From contig NZ_CP032405.1 in the NCBI RefSeq assembly GCF_016806065.1, forward strand, positions 4,306,001 through 4,370,000: DNA of 64,000 bases. Direction: 5' to 3'. This document shows, piece by piece, positions 7,482-17,838 of the stretch (position 1 is the first letter of the stretch; the number at the start of each line of letters is the position of its first letter). The stretch is from Rhizobium rosettiformans. GTDB taxonomy: Bacteria > Pseudomonadota > Alphaproteobacteria > Rhizobiales > Rhizobiaceae. Under the pieces are notes generated by a model, which saw only the letters and a list, made by a program, of their open reading frames with translations, did not search any database and was not told where the DNA came from. The translations under genes and the position numbers were made by a program.

Positions 7482-10400
7482 TCAGAGCGACTGGTAGGCT
7501 GCGATGACAGCAGCGATCTGATCGTCTTTCAATGCCTGGATCTGTGCAGACGTCAGGGCCCGCAGCTGATCGCTGGTCAGATCATCGATGTCCTGCGTGG
7601 AGAGACCAGCAAGAGCTGCCGTGTTGATCGCGGCAATGTCGGCGGTCGAGAACTCGGCCAGATCTTCGCTCGACAGGGCGCTGATGCCAGCCGAATTCAG
7701 AGCCGCCACCTGCGCCGGTGTCAGCGCTTCGATCTGGTCCGTGGTCATCGCCACCAGCTGGTCGGTAGAGAGGGCCGCAATGGCGCGGGTGCTCAATGCC
7801 ATCACCTGGTCGGTGCTGAACGAGGCCAGATTCTCGGTCGAAAGCGAGCGGATCTGGCTCGAGGTCAGTGCTGCGATCTGGCCGGTGGAGAGCCCGTCAA
7901 TCTGATCAGAATTCAGCACACCCACCTGGGCAGAGCTGATCGCAGCCACCTGAGCGGCGCTGAGGCCGGTCAGCTGAGCCGAGGTCAGTTCGGCGAAGTT
8001 GGCGGTCGACAAGGCCGCAATGGTCCGCGTGCTCAGAGCCCCGAGTTCAGCCGACGAGAAGGTCGCCATGTCCTCGGTTTCGAGACCGCCGATCGCTGCG
8101 GTGCTCAGCGATGCCAGCTGGGCGGACGACAAGACGTCGATCTGGTCGGTCGAGAGTGCCCTCACCTGGCCCGAGCTCAGGCTTGCGAAGATACGGGTTC
8201 CGAGTGCCGCAATCTGTTCCGTCGAGAAGGAAGCCAGATTGTCGGTCGACATCGCGGCGATCTGAGCGGTCGTCAGCGCACCTGCCTGCCCTGTCGTCAG
8301 ACCATCGATGTCGTCAGTGGTCAGGACCCCGATCTGGGCAGTCGTCAGGGCGGCCACCTGAGCGGTGGTCATCCCGGCGAGCTGCGTCGAGTCGAGGGCT
8401 GCGAAGTTCTCGGTGGACAGGGCAGCCAGAGCCCGAGTGTTAAGAGCGGCGAGATCCGTCGGTGCGAATGTCGCGATATCCTCGGTCGTCAGACCGGCGA
8501 CACCGGCGGAGCTGATTGCGCCGATCTGTGCCGTCGATAGGTAGTCGAACTGGCCAGACGTCATGGCTCCGATCTGCGCCGAGTTCAGGCTGGCAACGCC
8601 CGAGGTCGACAGACCCGGAAGCTGTAGAGACGTCAGTGCAGCCAGCGCGCCAGTCGACAGAGCCGCAACCTGCCTGGAGTTCAGGGAAGCGATCTGGCTC
8701 GAGGAGAGACCGGCGATCGTATCGCTGGTCAGCAGCGATACCTGAGTAGTGGTCAGCGACGCCAGCTGGTCGCTTGTCAGACCCGAGAGCTGGGTAGAGG
8801 TGAGAGCCACGAAGTTGTCGGTGCTGAGAGCTGCAATGGTGCGGCTCTGCAGGACGGCAATTTCGGAGGAGTCGAGGGTTGCAAGGTCATCAGTGCCAAG
8901 ACCGGCGACCGCAGCAGAGCTGATCTGGGCAAGCTGGGCAGTCGACAAGGCCGCGAACTGAGCCGTATCGAGTGCTCCGATCTGGGCCGAGCTCAGCGCG
9001 CCAACCGATCGGCTAGAGATCGCCGCGACCTGCTCAGTATCGAGACCAGCGATCGCACCTGTCGACAGGCCGGAGATCGCGGCGGAGCTGATCACCCCGA
9101 TCTCGGCAGCCGTGAAGGTGGCGATGTCAGCGGATGACAGGGCAGCGAGGTCGGCCGAGCTGAGCGCCATGATCTGACCCGAAGTCAGGGCTTCCACCTG
9201 ATCCGTGCTCATAGCATCCAGCTGCTCGGAAGTCAGGGCGCCGATGGCTCTGGAGTTAAGGGCAGCCACCTGATCGGTCGACAGCGAAGCGATGTTATCG
9301 GTCGACAGAGCAAGGATCTGAGTGGAGCTCAGAGCAGCAACCTGGGTCGAAGACAGACCGTCGAGCTGGTCGGAGTCGAGGACAGCGAGCTGGTTCGTCG
9401 TCAAGGCGGCGATCTGGCCCGTTGTCAGGCCACTCAGCTGCAGCGAGTTGAGGGCAGCAATGTTGTCCGTCGACAGCGCAGCCAGAGCGCGAGAATTAAG
9501 CGCTGCCAGATCGGTCGATTCGAATGCTGCGACGTCCTCGGTTGCAAGGCCGGCGACCGCGGCGGATGTAAGGGCGGCAAGTTGGCCGGTCGTCAGCACA
9601 CCAATCTGGTCGGACGACAGGGCGGCGATGGCCTCAGAGCCGAGGGCCCCGACGGCGCGGCTGCTGATCGAAGCCACCTGGGCCGTGTCAAGCGATGCCA
9701 GGGCGTCGGTAGTCAGCGCCTTGACCTGCGAGCTGGAGAGCATCGCGATGAGGGCCGTCGTTATCCCATCCAGCTGATCACTGACCAGGCTCTCGATCTG
9801 GCCGGTGGTCAAAGCGGTGACCTGACCAGTCGTGAGACCGGCCAACTGGGTTGAGTCGAGCAGTGCAAAGTTGCTGGTGCTGAGTGCTGCCAGAGTTCTG
9901 GAGTTCAGCGCACTAAGTTCCGCAGACGTCAGGGTGCCGATAGCCGAGCTGTCGAGACCGACGATCGCCGCAGATGTCAGGGCCGCAAGCTGAGCGGTTC
10001 CAAGTGCGGCGAACTGGTCGGAGTCGAGCGCACCAAGTTGGGTGGAGGACAGGCTTGCGATGGCACGTGTATTGAGAGCGCCGACCTGTTCCGTCGTGAA
10101 GGAAGCAATCGCGTCAGCGTCGAGGGCGCGAAGCTGGGCGCTGCTCAGTGTCGCGATCTGCGAAGATGTCAGACCGTCGATCTGATCGGTGGAGAGGATG
10201 CCGACCTGCGTGGTGGTCAGCACAGCCATCTGCGCCGTCGTCAATCCTGCGATCTGGTCGGAGCTGATCAGTGCCAGGTTGTCGGTCGAGAGCGCGGCAA
10301 TTGCACGAGAATTCAGGACAGCGAGTTCTGTCGAAGTGAGGGTGCCGATGGCATCGGAGTTGAGGCCGCGGATTGCTGCAGACGAGAGGACGGCCAGCTG

Positions 10401-12617
10401 TCCGGTTCCAAGTGCTGCGAACTGGTCGGAGGTCAGCACGTTCAGCTGTTCCGACTTCAGAGAAGCAATGGCGCGAGAGCTGAGCGCACCGATCTGTTCG
10501 GTGGACATCGAGGCGATGCCATTCGTGCTGATGGAGGCAAGCTGCGAGGAAGAGAGTGTAGCTACCTGTTCTGTTGTCAGGCCATCGATCTGCCCGCTCG
10601 AAAGTCGGCCGACGAGGTTGGTCGACAGGGCAGCGATTTGGGCGGTTGTTAGGCCGACGATCTGGTCGGAGCTGAGAGTCATGAAGCTGATTGTCTGCAG
10701 CGCAGCCAGCGAACGCGACTGCAAGGCAGCGAGTTCGGTGGAGGAGAAGGTGGCCACATCCTCGACTTCGAGGGCGGCAACGGCAACCGAGGTCAGCGCT
10801 CCGAGCTGGCCGATCGACAGTGCGGCGATCTGGTCCGAGGTCATGGCGGTGACCTGAGCTGCAGAGAGCGCAGCCACGGCGCGGGTGTTCATTGCAGCGA
10901 TCAGCTCAGTCGAAAGCTCGCCGATCACGTCGGTGGAGATGCCGCGGATGGCGGTCGAACTGATGACCGAAAATTCGGCTGTGGTGAAGGTATTGATGTC
11001 TTCAGATGAAAGGGCCAGCAGGTCAGTCGACGAAAGGGCGGCAATCTGCGCCGAGCCAAGGGCTTCGATCTGATCACTCGTCATGGCGGTGAGCTGGGCC
11101 GCCGTCAGGGCGCCAACCGCGCGGCTGCTGAGCGCAGCGACCTGCTCGGTGGAGAGAGACACCACATTGTCCGTACCGAGCGCGATGACCTGGGCGGAGC
11201 TCAGGGCACCGACCTGGGAGGCGCTGAGGCCGTCAAGCTGAGCACTGTCGAGTACAGCCACCTGCGCCGTTGTCAGTGAGGCGATCTGCCCGGTCGAAAG
11301 GGCGGTGAGCTGCTCGGATGTGAGGCTCGCGATGTTTTCGGTGGAGAGAGCAGCAAGCGCACGGGAATTGAGTGCTGCGAGTTCCGTCGAGGTGAAGGTT
11401 GCAAGATCTTCCGTCTCCAGCCCCTTGACGGCGGCGGAGCTCAGCGAAGCGAGCTGCATCGTGGACAGGGCAGCGACCTGGTCGCTGCTCAGTGCAGCCA
11501 CCTTGGCGGAGTTGAGGACACCAATAACACGGCTGCTGAGCGCACCGACCTGTTCGGTCGAGAGCGAGGCCAGCGTATCCGTCGTCATCGCGTTCATCTG
11601 GGCGCTGGTCAGGCCGGCGATCTGGGCAGAGGTTAGACCATCAGCCTGATCGGAGCTCAGTACGCCAATCTGTGCTGCAGTCAGTCCGGCGATTTTCGCT
11701 GAGGTCAGGCCGACCAGCTGGTCGGACCCCAGAGCTGCGAAGTTCGTCGTCGAAAGGGCGGCAAGCGTCCTGGAGCTTAGGGCGGCCACACCGTCTGAGG
11801 TGAGTACGGCCATATCGTCGGTGCCGAGACCTGCTACCGCCGAGGACGTCAATGAAGCGAGTTGACCGGTGGTCAGCACAGCGATCTGGTCGGTCGACAG
11901 GGCTGCGATCTGGGTCGACTTCAGCACCGACACTGCACGGCTGTTCAGGGCAACGATCTGGGCGCTGGAGAAGGAGGCAAGGGCATCGGTAGAAAGAGCG
12001 GCGATCTGGCGCGAGTTGAGGGCCGAGATCTGCGATGCGTCCAGGCCGTCGATCTGATCCGAGGTCAGGATTGCGATGACAGCGGTCGAGAGCGCGGCGA
12101 TCTGGCCGGAGGTCAGGCCGGATAGCTGGCTGGAATCGAGAGCGGCAAAGTTGGCAGTAGAGAGACCGCCGAGAGCGCGGGTGCTGATAACCGCGAGTTC
12201 CGCCGAGGTCAGCGTCGCGATATCGTCAGTCTGAAGGCCGGAAAGAGCGGCGCTGCTCAGCGAAGCGAGCTGGCTGGTGGTCAGAGCAGCGAATTGCTCC
12301 GATGTCAGGGCCGTCATCTGCGATGAAGTCAGCGCACCCAGCTGACGGCTGCTCAGGGCAGTCATCTTGGCGCTGTCGATGACGGACAGCTGGTCCACCG
12401 TCAGGCCGCGGATGGCGACACTGGAGATCGCACCGAGCTGGGTGGCGTCGAGCTGGTCGAAATCCTCGGTCTGGAAGGCGGAAATCTGTTTGGACGAAAG
12501 CGCAGCGACCTGAGCGGAGCTCAGCGCAGCAACGTCGTCGCTCGTGAAGGAAGCGATGGTCGCCGTAGACAGCGACTTGATCTGGGTGATGCTCAGAGAA
12601 GAGATAATCGAGGTCAT
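7482..12617 (-). CDS. Giant Ser/Thr-rich octapeptide-repeat protein
   Basis: I do not recognise a named family. From the ATG at 12617 the protein has 1711 residues: 12 leading residues, 211 consecutive octapeptides, and 11 closing residues (IAAVIAAYQSL). The octad consensus is [ILV]-A-[AG]-L-[ST]-[ST]-x-Q, with no phase slip anywhere. Octads are grouped in units of 17 (136 residues), two of them extended to 27. No Cys or Trp, hardly any Pro or aromatic residues, and no signal peptide or RTX motif are seen, so export, if any, would use an uncleaved signal or a dedicated route. The start at 12617 has GAAGG ten bases upstream; an in-frame ATG at 12656 has AAGGA too close to it. The [ST]-x-x-Q pattern suits helix capping, suggesting a solenoid of short helices, but this is inference. 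A divergent OGT-type glycosyltransferase gene begins 585 bases away. Confidence 0.85.
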   Translation of the reverse strand: MTSIISSLSITQIKSLSTATIASFTSDDVAALSSAQVAALSSKQISAFQTEDFDQLDATQLGAISSVAIRGLTVDQLSVIDSAKMTALSSRQLGALTSSQMTALTSEQFAALTTSQLASLSSAALSGLQTDDIATLTSAELAVISTRALGGLSTANFAALDSSQLSGLTSGQIAALSTAVIAILTSDQIDGLDASQISALNSRQIAALSTDALASFSSAQIVALNSRAVSVLKSTQIAALSTDQIAVLTTGQLASLTSSAVAGLGTDDMAVLTSDGVAALSSRTLAALSTTNFAALGSDQLVGLTSAKIAGLTAAQIGVLSSDQADGLTSAQIAGLTSAQMNAMTTDTLASLSTEQVGALSSRVIGVLNSAKVAALSSDQVAALSTMQLASLSSAAVKGLETEDLATFTSTELAALNSRALAALSTENIASLTSEQLTALSTGQIASLTTAQVAVLDSAQLDGLSASQVGALSSAQVIALGTDNVVSLSTEQVAALSSRAVGALTAAQLTAMTSDQIEALGSAQIAALSSTDLLALSSEDINTFTTAEFSVISSTAIRGISTDVIGELSTELIAAMNTRAVAALSAAQVTAMTSDQIAALSIGQLGALTSVAVAALEVEDVATFSSTELAALQSRSLAALQTISFMTLSSDQIVGLTTAQIAALSTNLVGRLSSGQIDGLTTEQVATLSSSQLASISTNGIASMSTEQIGALSSRAIASLKSEQLNVLTSDQFAALGTGQLAVLSSAAIRGLNSDAIGTLTSTELAVLNSRAIAALSTDNLALISSDQIAGLTTAQMAVLTTTQVGILSTDQIDGLTSSQIATLSSAQLRALDADAIASFTTEQVGALNTRAIASLSSTQLGALDSDQFAALGTAQLAALTSAAIVGLDSSAIGTLTSAELSALNSRTLAALSTSNFALLDSTQLAGLTTGQVTALTTGQIESLVSDQLDGITTALIAMLSSSQVKALTTDALASLDTAQVASISSRAVGALGSEAIAALSSDQIGVLTTGQLAALTSAAVAGLATEDVAAFESTDLAALNSRALAALSTDNIAALNSLQLSGLTTGQIAALTTNQLAVLDSDQLDGLSSTQVAALSSTQILALSTDNIASLSTDQVAALNSRAIGALTSEQLDAMSTDQVEALTSGQIMALSSADLAALSSADIATFTAAEIGVISSAAISGLSTGAIAGLDTEQVAAISSRSVGALSSAQIGALDTAQFAALSTAQLAQISSAAVAGLGTDDLATLDSSEIAVLQSRTIAALSTDNFVALTSTQLSGLTSDQLASLTTTQVSLLTSDTIAGLSSSQIASLNSRQVAALSTGALAALTSLQLPGLSTSGVASLNSAQIGAMTSGQFDYLSTAQIGAISSAGVAGLTTEDIATFAPTDLAALNTRALAALSTENFAALDSTQLAGMTTAQVAALTTAQIGVLTTDDIDGLTTGQAGALTTAQIAAMSTDNLASFSTEQIAALGTRIFASLSSGQVRALSTDQIDVLSSAQLASLSTAAIGGLETEDMATFSSAELGALSTRTIAALSTANFAELTSAQLTGLSAAQVAAISSAQVGVLNSDQIDGLSTGQIAALTSSQIRSLSTENLASFSTDQVMALSTRAIAALSTDQLVAMTTDQIEALTPAQVAALNSAGISALSSEDLAEFSTADIAAINTAALAGLSTQDIDDLTSDQLRALTSAQIQALKDDQIAAVIAAYQSL
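7518..12581 (-). repeat. 211 tandem 24-bp (octapeptide) units with 17-unit super-period
   Basis: Coding repeat of exactly 211 x 24 = 5064 bp. A marker motif of the type LAALNSRALAALSTEN recurs ten times at spacings of 17, 17, 27, 17, 17, 17, 27, 17 and 17 octads. The longer units carry an extra stretch resembling LSSEDINTFTTAEFSVISS, and a third copy of that stretch lies in the final partial unit. Copies are diverged at DNA level, so the array is old and under selection for period, not a fresh expansion. Confidence 0.9.
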
Positions 12618-13202
12618 TTGACGCGCGCCTTCAACGTTAGCGATTGGCCGTTGCATTCCTTTGCCACCGGTCGGGGGAGCACTTCGGGTGCCTCACCGCG
12701 CGACCCAGGGAGCATCCTGCGCCCTGAATGGCCACAATCCGAACGCAAGCGCAGATCGATCGCGCTTACCGTGCGGTGTCCTTACGGACGAAAGTTTTTA
12801 AGTGGAACATGGCTCGACCGAGCCTGGCGTTGGAGAGGGCATCATGCATGCAGAGTTGATCTCTGCTTCCCACACCTTTTGGAACGTCTACCCCCGGACC
12901 CGGGAGACGACCTTGCCTCATCTTTCCGCAAACACAGAAATACGATGAGACGAGTCTTGCCCAGATGATTAGGGCGCACACTCTAATTTTCTATTAACAG
13001 TCACCCCCGGAACTCACCTGTCTATTCTTGGCAGAAAGCTACAACGGCACCTCTTAACCTCGGATGCTATCGCCAATGGCGAGTGATTTGGCAAGTCCTA
13101 AGATAAGGCGGACTGCGACCACGCAAGCCCAAAGCAAGCTAAGCTGATTAGGAGTTTTTTACACGCCGCTCAGCGGGAACGAAACCCGGCCACACTCGGC
13201 CG
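12618..13202. other. 585-bp divergent promoter region
   Basis: Separates the giant repeat gene (minus) from the glycosyltransferase cluster (plus). No convincing gene is seen; short open frames on either strand lack recognisable features. A small hairpin GCAGAG-TTGAT-CTCTGC lies near 12850. The region is more AT-rich near 12960-13010 and 13140-13165, where promoters are likely, but I cannot fix a -35/-10 pair. Confidence 0.5.
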
Positions 13203-15254
13203 ATGAGAGATGTCATGTCGATGGTGATACATACCGCATTCGCCCCGGAGCAGAACGCCCAGCTCGCAGCAGCTCTGGAAAAGTCGAGACGCCAGCAGCT
13301 TTCGCTGCTCGACGCCCTGCAACTGGCGGAACGGTGGTCGGCAGCCGGGCAGTTCGCCCTTGCGGCCGAACTCTACAAGACCTGGACGGCATTCAATGAT
13401 CAAAGCCCGCTGCTTCACCTCGCCTTCTTCAACTATTCTGTGACACTCAAGCAACTGGGCGACAGCGCCGGCGCGATCAACGCATTGAAAGCGGCGCTCA
13501 AGGCCCAGCCGATGATGGGCCAGGCGCACATCAATCTTGGCCGAACCTACGAGGATTGCGGTCTGGGCGCCCAGGCGATCCAGCAGTGGCGGAGCTACGT
13601 GGACTCGACCGCCGAAATCACCCCCGACAAATCGGTTCATCGTCTGATGGCCCTGCAGCATATCGGCCGCGTCATGGAAGGCGCCGGCCTTCTGGAGGAT
13701 GCCGAGACCGCGCTCTGGCAGGCAATCGAACTGCGTCCCGACAAACCTGAAGCAGGCCAGCACTGGATCTCGGTCCGCCAGCACCAGTGCAAGTGGCCGG
13801 TTGTCCAGGGATCGGAATATGTGACGAAGCGGCAGATGCTGGATTCCATCTCGCCGCTGCCGCTTGCCTGCTATGCCGACGATCCGCTCTACCAGATGGC
13901 CAAGGCCCATCGTTACTTCAAGATGCTCGCCGGCCGCCCGGATGCAGCCCATCTCAACACGCCTGTCCCGCGCAAGAAGGTCGGTACCGGCCAGCGTCTG
14001 CGCATCGGTTACGTCTCCTCGGACCTGCGCGACCATGCTGTTGGCTTCGCTTTGAGCGAAGTTCTCGAACTGCACGACAAGACATCTGTCGAAGTCTATG
14101 CCTATTACATCGGCGAGCCGCGCACCAATGATGCCACACAAAACCGGATGAAGGCCGTCATCGATGTTTGGCGCGACATCACCGCACTTTCGGACCTCGA
14201 CGCCGCCCGGCAGATCATGGCCGACGAGATCGACGTCCTCATCGACGTCAACGGCTATACCAAGCTCGCCCGCACGAAGATCTTCTCCTACCGCCCTGCC
14301 CCGGTCATCGTGAACTTCTGCGGCTATCCCGGCACGATGGCGAGCCCGGTCCATCAATACATCATTGCCGACGAGCAGATCATTCCGCCCGGCAACGAAC
14401 TCTACTACACCGAAAAGGTGCTCCACATTCCCTGCAACCAGCCGGTTGACCGCAAGCGCGCAATCGGACCGCGCCCGACACGCACCGAGGTCGGCTTGCC
14501 GGAAGACGCCTTCGTCTTCGCCTGCTTCAACGGCATGCAGAAGATCACGGCCCCCATCTTTGCCCGCTGGATGGCCATCCTGACAGCGACCCCCGGCAGC
14601 ATTCTCTGGCTGCTCGGTGGCTCCGATGCCGTCAACCAGAGACTGCGCGACCTCGCGAAGTCCGCAGGTATAGACCCGGCCCGCCTCTACTTCGCCTCCA
14701 AGGTGCCGAACCCGAACCATCTAGCCCGCATCGCAATCGCCGATCTCTTCCTCGACACCTTCCCCTATGGTGCCCATTCGACGGCGTCGGATGCTCTGAC
14801 GATGGGCCTGCCGGTGCTGACGCTCCCGGGCAAGAGCTTCGCCTCGCGCTTCTGCAGCAGCATCGTCAAATCGGCTGGGATTCCCGAACTGATCTGCACA
14901 AGCCCTGACGACTACGTCCGCAAGGCAGTGGCGCTGGCGAACGACAAGACGGAACTGGCACGGATCCGCAGCTCCCTGCAGGCCCAGCGCGAAACCTGCG
15001 CGCTTCGCGACATCCCGCGCCTCGTCCGCCGGCTGGAAGAACTCTACTGGCAGATGCAGGGCGAGCGCGAGCGCGGCGAGACCCCGGTTCCGGATCTCAC
15101 CAACATGGAGATGTATTACGAAATCGGCTCCGAAGTGATGATGACCGAAGTCGAGTTCGAAGACGAAGAGGCCTATCGCAAGCGCTATCGCGACCGCATC
15201 TCCGCCTGGCACGATTTCCACCCCGTCCCGACCGACACACGTCTGTGGACGTAA
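13203..15254 (+). CDS. TPR / O-GlcNAc-transferase-like (GT41, SPINDLY type) glycosyltransferase
   Basis: A 683-residue protein with TPR-like helices at about residues 30-190 (AINALKAALKAQPMMGQAHI; AETALWQAIELRPDKPEA) and a GT41 catalytic region from about 260. Family blocks seen: RLRIGYVSSDLRDHAVGF (about 265), DVLIDVNGYTK, PVIVNFCGYPGTMASP, FVFACFNGMQKITAPIF and FLDTFPYGAHSTASDALTMG (about 516). GT41 enzymes transfer a sugar from a nucleotide donor to Ser/Thr of proteins, and the TPRs bind the acceptor. Bacterial relatives include FlmG-type flagellin glycosyltransferases. It heads a cluster with a second transferase-like gene, glf and galE, and is divergent from a Ser/Thr-rich repeat protein, a plausible acceptor. 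In-frame ATGs at 13215 and 13221 are alternative starts. Confidence 0.9.
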   Translation: MRDVMSMVIHTAFAPEQNAQLAAALEKSRRQQLSLLDALQLAERWSAAGQFALAAELYKTWTAFNDQSPLLHLAFFNYSVTLKQLGDSAGAINALKAALKAQPMMGQAHINLGRTYEDCGLGAQAIQQWRSYVDSTAEITPDKSVHRLMALQHIGRVMEGAGLLEDAETALWQAIELRPDKPEAGQHWISVRQHQCKWPVVQGSEYVTKRQMLDSISPLPLACYADDPLYQMAKAHRYFKMLAGRPDAAHLNTPVPRKKVGTGQRLRIGYVSSDLRDHAVGFALSEVLELHDKTSVEVYAYYIGEPRTNDATQNRMKAVIDVWRDITALSDLDAARQIMADEIDVLIDVNGYTKLARTKIFSYRPAPVIVNFCGYPGTMASPVHQYIIADEQIIPPGNELYYTEKVLHIPCNQPVDRKRAIGPRPTRTEVGLPEDAFVFACFNGMQKITAPIFARWMAILTATPGSILWLLGGSDAVNQRLRDLAKSAGIDPARLYFASKVPNPNHLARIAIADLFLDTFPYGAHSTASDALTMGLPVLTLPGKSFASRFCSSIVKSAGIPELICTSPDDYVRKAVALANDKTELARIRSSLQAQRETCALRDIPRLVRRLEELYWQMQGERERGETPVPDLTNMEMYYEIGSEVMMTEVEFEDEEAYRKRYRDRISAWHDFHPVPTDTRLWT

Positions 15255-15306
15255 CGGCAGTGACGAAAGACTGCGGGCAAAGACCGAACTGGGCTGGGAG
15301 AGAATT

Positions 15307-16560
15307 GTGGCGCCTGTAATACTTGTGACCTTTGCCGGCCGGGAACACCGGATGCAGATCCTCAACAGCTATGTCCGCAAGGCCATGGCGGACGGTCTGA
15401 TCGACGAATGGCATATCTGGGACTTCACCCGCGCGGCTGCCGATCACCAATGGGTCACGCGTGAGTTTGGCCCGCTCCGCTTCATGGGCGACGCCGTTGG
15501 CTACCATGCCTGCGGGACCGTCTCCGCACGGTCTCCGCTGCGGCTCGATGCCAGGATCAACAACGACCTGCATCTGGCGATCTTGCCAAAGCATGACCCG
15601 GACAATTTCTACGAGGTCGTCATTGGCGGCTGGAACAATCAGCAGTCCGTCATTCGCAAGGCGCCGCGCGCGCGGCTCAATGATGCCGACCGAGGTGACG
15701 CCCCGACTGTCTGGGCGAAGCTGACCCCGAGCGTGCTGTCGCCCGGCAGGGCAAACGAGGTCATCGTCTCCACCGACCACTCAGGAACACCCGAACTGAT
15801 GGTCAACGGCGTCTTGCTCGGTAGCTGGCCGGACATCGCCCTGCCTGCTGGGGCCGACGTCATGGTCCGCGGCGGCTGGGGGGCCACGCTCGAACTCTGC
15901 CATGTCGACGCGCCAGTGCGCCGATACGTCGGCAACCCCGGCGAACAGATGCCCTATTTCCAAGCCTATCAGTATTACGCCCGCCGTCTGGCCGATTTCG
16001 CTGACGCACTCTTCCTGAAATGCGACGACGACATCGTCTACCTGGATCTCGACGGCCTCGCAGGCTTCATCGACCACCGTCGCAAGAACCCGCATTACTT
16101 CGTGACCTCGGCGAATGTCGTCAACAATGGCGTCTGCGCCTACTTCCAGCAGGCCTCGGGAGCGCTCCCCGCCTCGCTCGGCCATTTCGAGCGTCCACCG
16201 GGCGGCTTTGGCGGCACCCTTTGGACCGATCCGGACAAGGCAAACAAGCTGCATGACTTCTTCCTGGCATCGCCGGAGAAAGAGTTGCCGCTGCCGTCGA
16301 AGGTCGTCGACTGGCAGGAGCGCCAGTCGATCAACTTCATTGCCTGGCTCGGCCGCGACCTGCAGCATATGGCGCTCGCCAAGGGCGATGACGAGAAGAT
16401 GCTGACCGTCGACCTACCGGCCTTCCTCGAACGCCCGACATGCATCTACTCTGACTTTACCGTCAGCCATCTGAGCTTCGGACCACAGGAGACCGGCGTC
16501 GACGTCAACCGGCTGATCGCCGCCTATGACAAGCTCATGCGCGAGAAGCTGTCAGCCTGA
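15307..16560 (+). CDS. Glycosyltransferase-like protein with FAMeT-like insert
   Basis: A 417-residue protein from a GTG start after GGGAGAGAATT. The opening VILVTFAGREHRMQIL and the block FADALFLKCDDDIVYLDLDGL (about residue 240) with a DDD metal-binding motif resemble nucleotide-sugar glycosyltransferases. Between them, at about residues 75-205, lies a segment with FYEVVIGGWNNQQSVIRKA, resembling the farnesoic-acid-O-methyltransferase/FAMeT beta-sandwich domain, which in other proteins is thought to bind ligands or sugars. No methyltransferase motif is seen. It sits between the OGT-type gene and glf, so it may use UDP-galactose or UDP-galactofuranose; that substrate is inferred only from context. 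Confidence 0.7.
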   Translation: MAPVILVTFAGREHRMQILNSYVRKAMADGLIDEWHIWDFTRAAADHQWVTREFGPLRFMGDAVGYHACGTVSARSPLRLDARINNDLHLAILPKHDPDNFYEVVIGGWNNQQSVIRKAPRARLNDADRGDAPTVWAKLTPSVLSPGRANEVIVSTDHSGTPELMVNGVLLGSWPDIALPAGADVMVRGGWGATLELCHVDAPVRRYVGNPGEQMPYFQAYQYYARRLADFADALFLKCDDDIVYLDLDGLAGFIDHRRKNPHYFVTSANVVNNGVCAYFQQASGALPASLGHFERPPGGFGGTLWTDPDKANKLHDFFLASPEKELPLPSKVVDWQERQSINFIAWLGRDLQHMALAKGDDEKMLTVDLPAFLERPTCIYSDFTVSHLSFGPQETGVDVNRLIAAYDKLMREKLSA

Positions 16561-16571
16561 GTAATTCATGA

Positions 16572-17831
<1,260 letters not shown>

Positions 17832-17838
17832 TTAGAGA

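Noticed and set aside
10038..10652. 204-codon plus-strand frame in the repeat region, and similar ones
   Set aside because: They are opposite-strand shadows created by the repeat composition; no start/RBS support.
7482..12656. CRISPR-like or satellite DNA array
   Set aside because: The periodicity is 24 bp in a continuous coding frame, with diverged units and no spacers, so it is a protein repeat.
12618..12968. 116-codon frame in the divergent promoter region
   Set aside because: No family features; more likely the regulatory region of the giant gene.
13170..14720. 516-codon minus-strand open frame
   Set aside because: Antisense to the GT41 gene.
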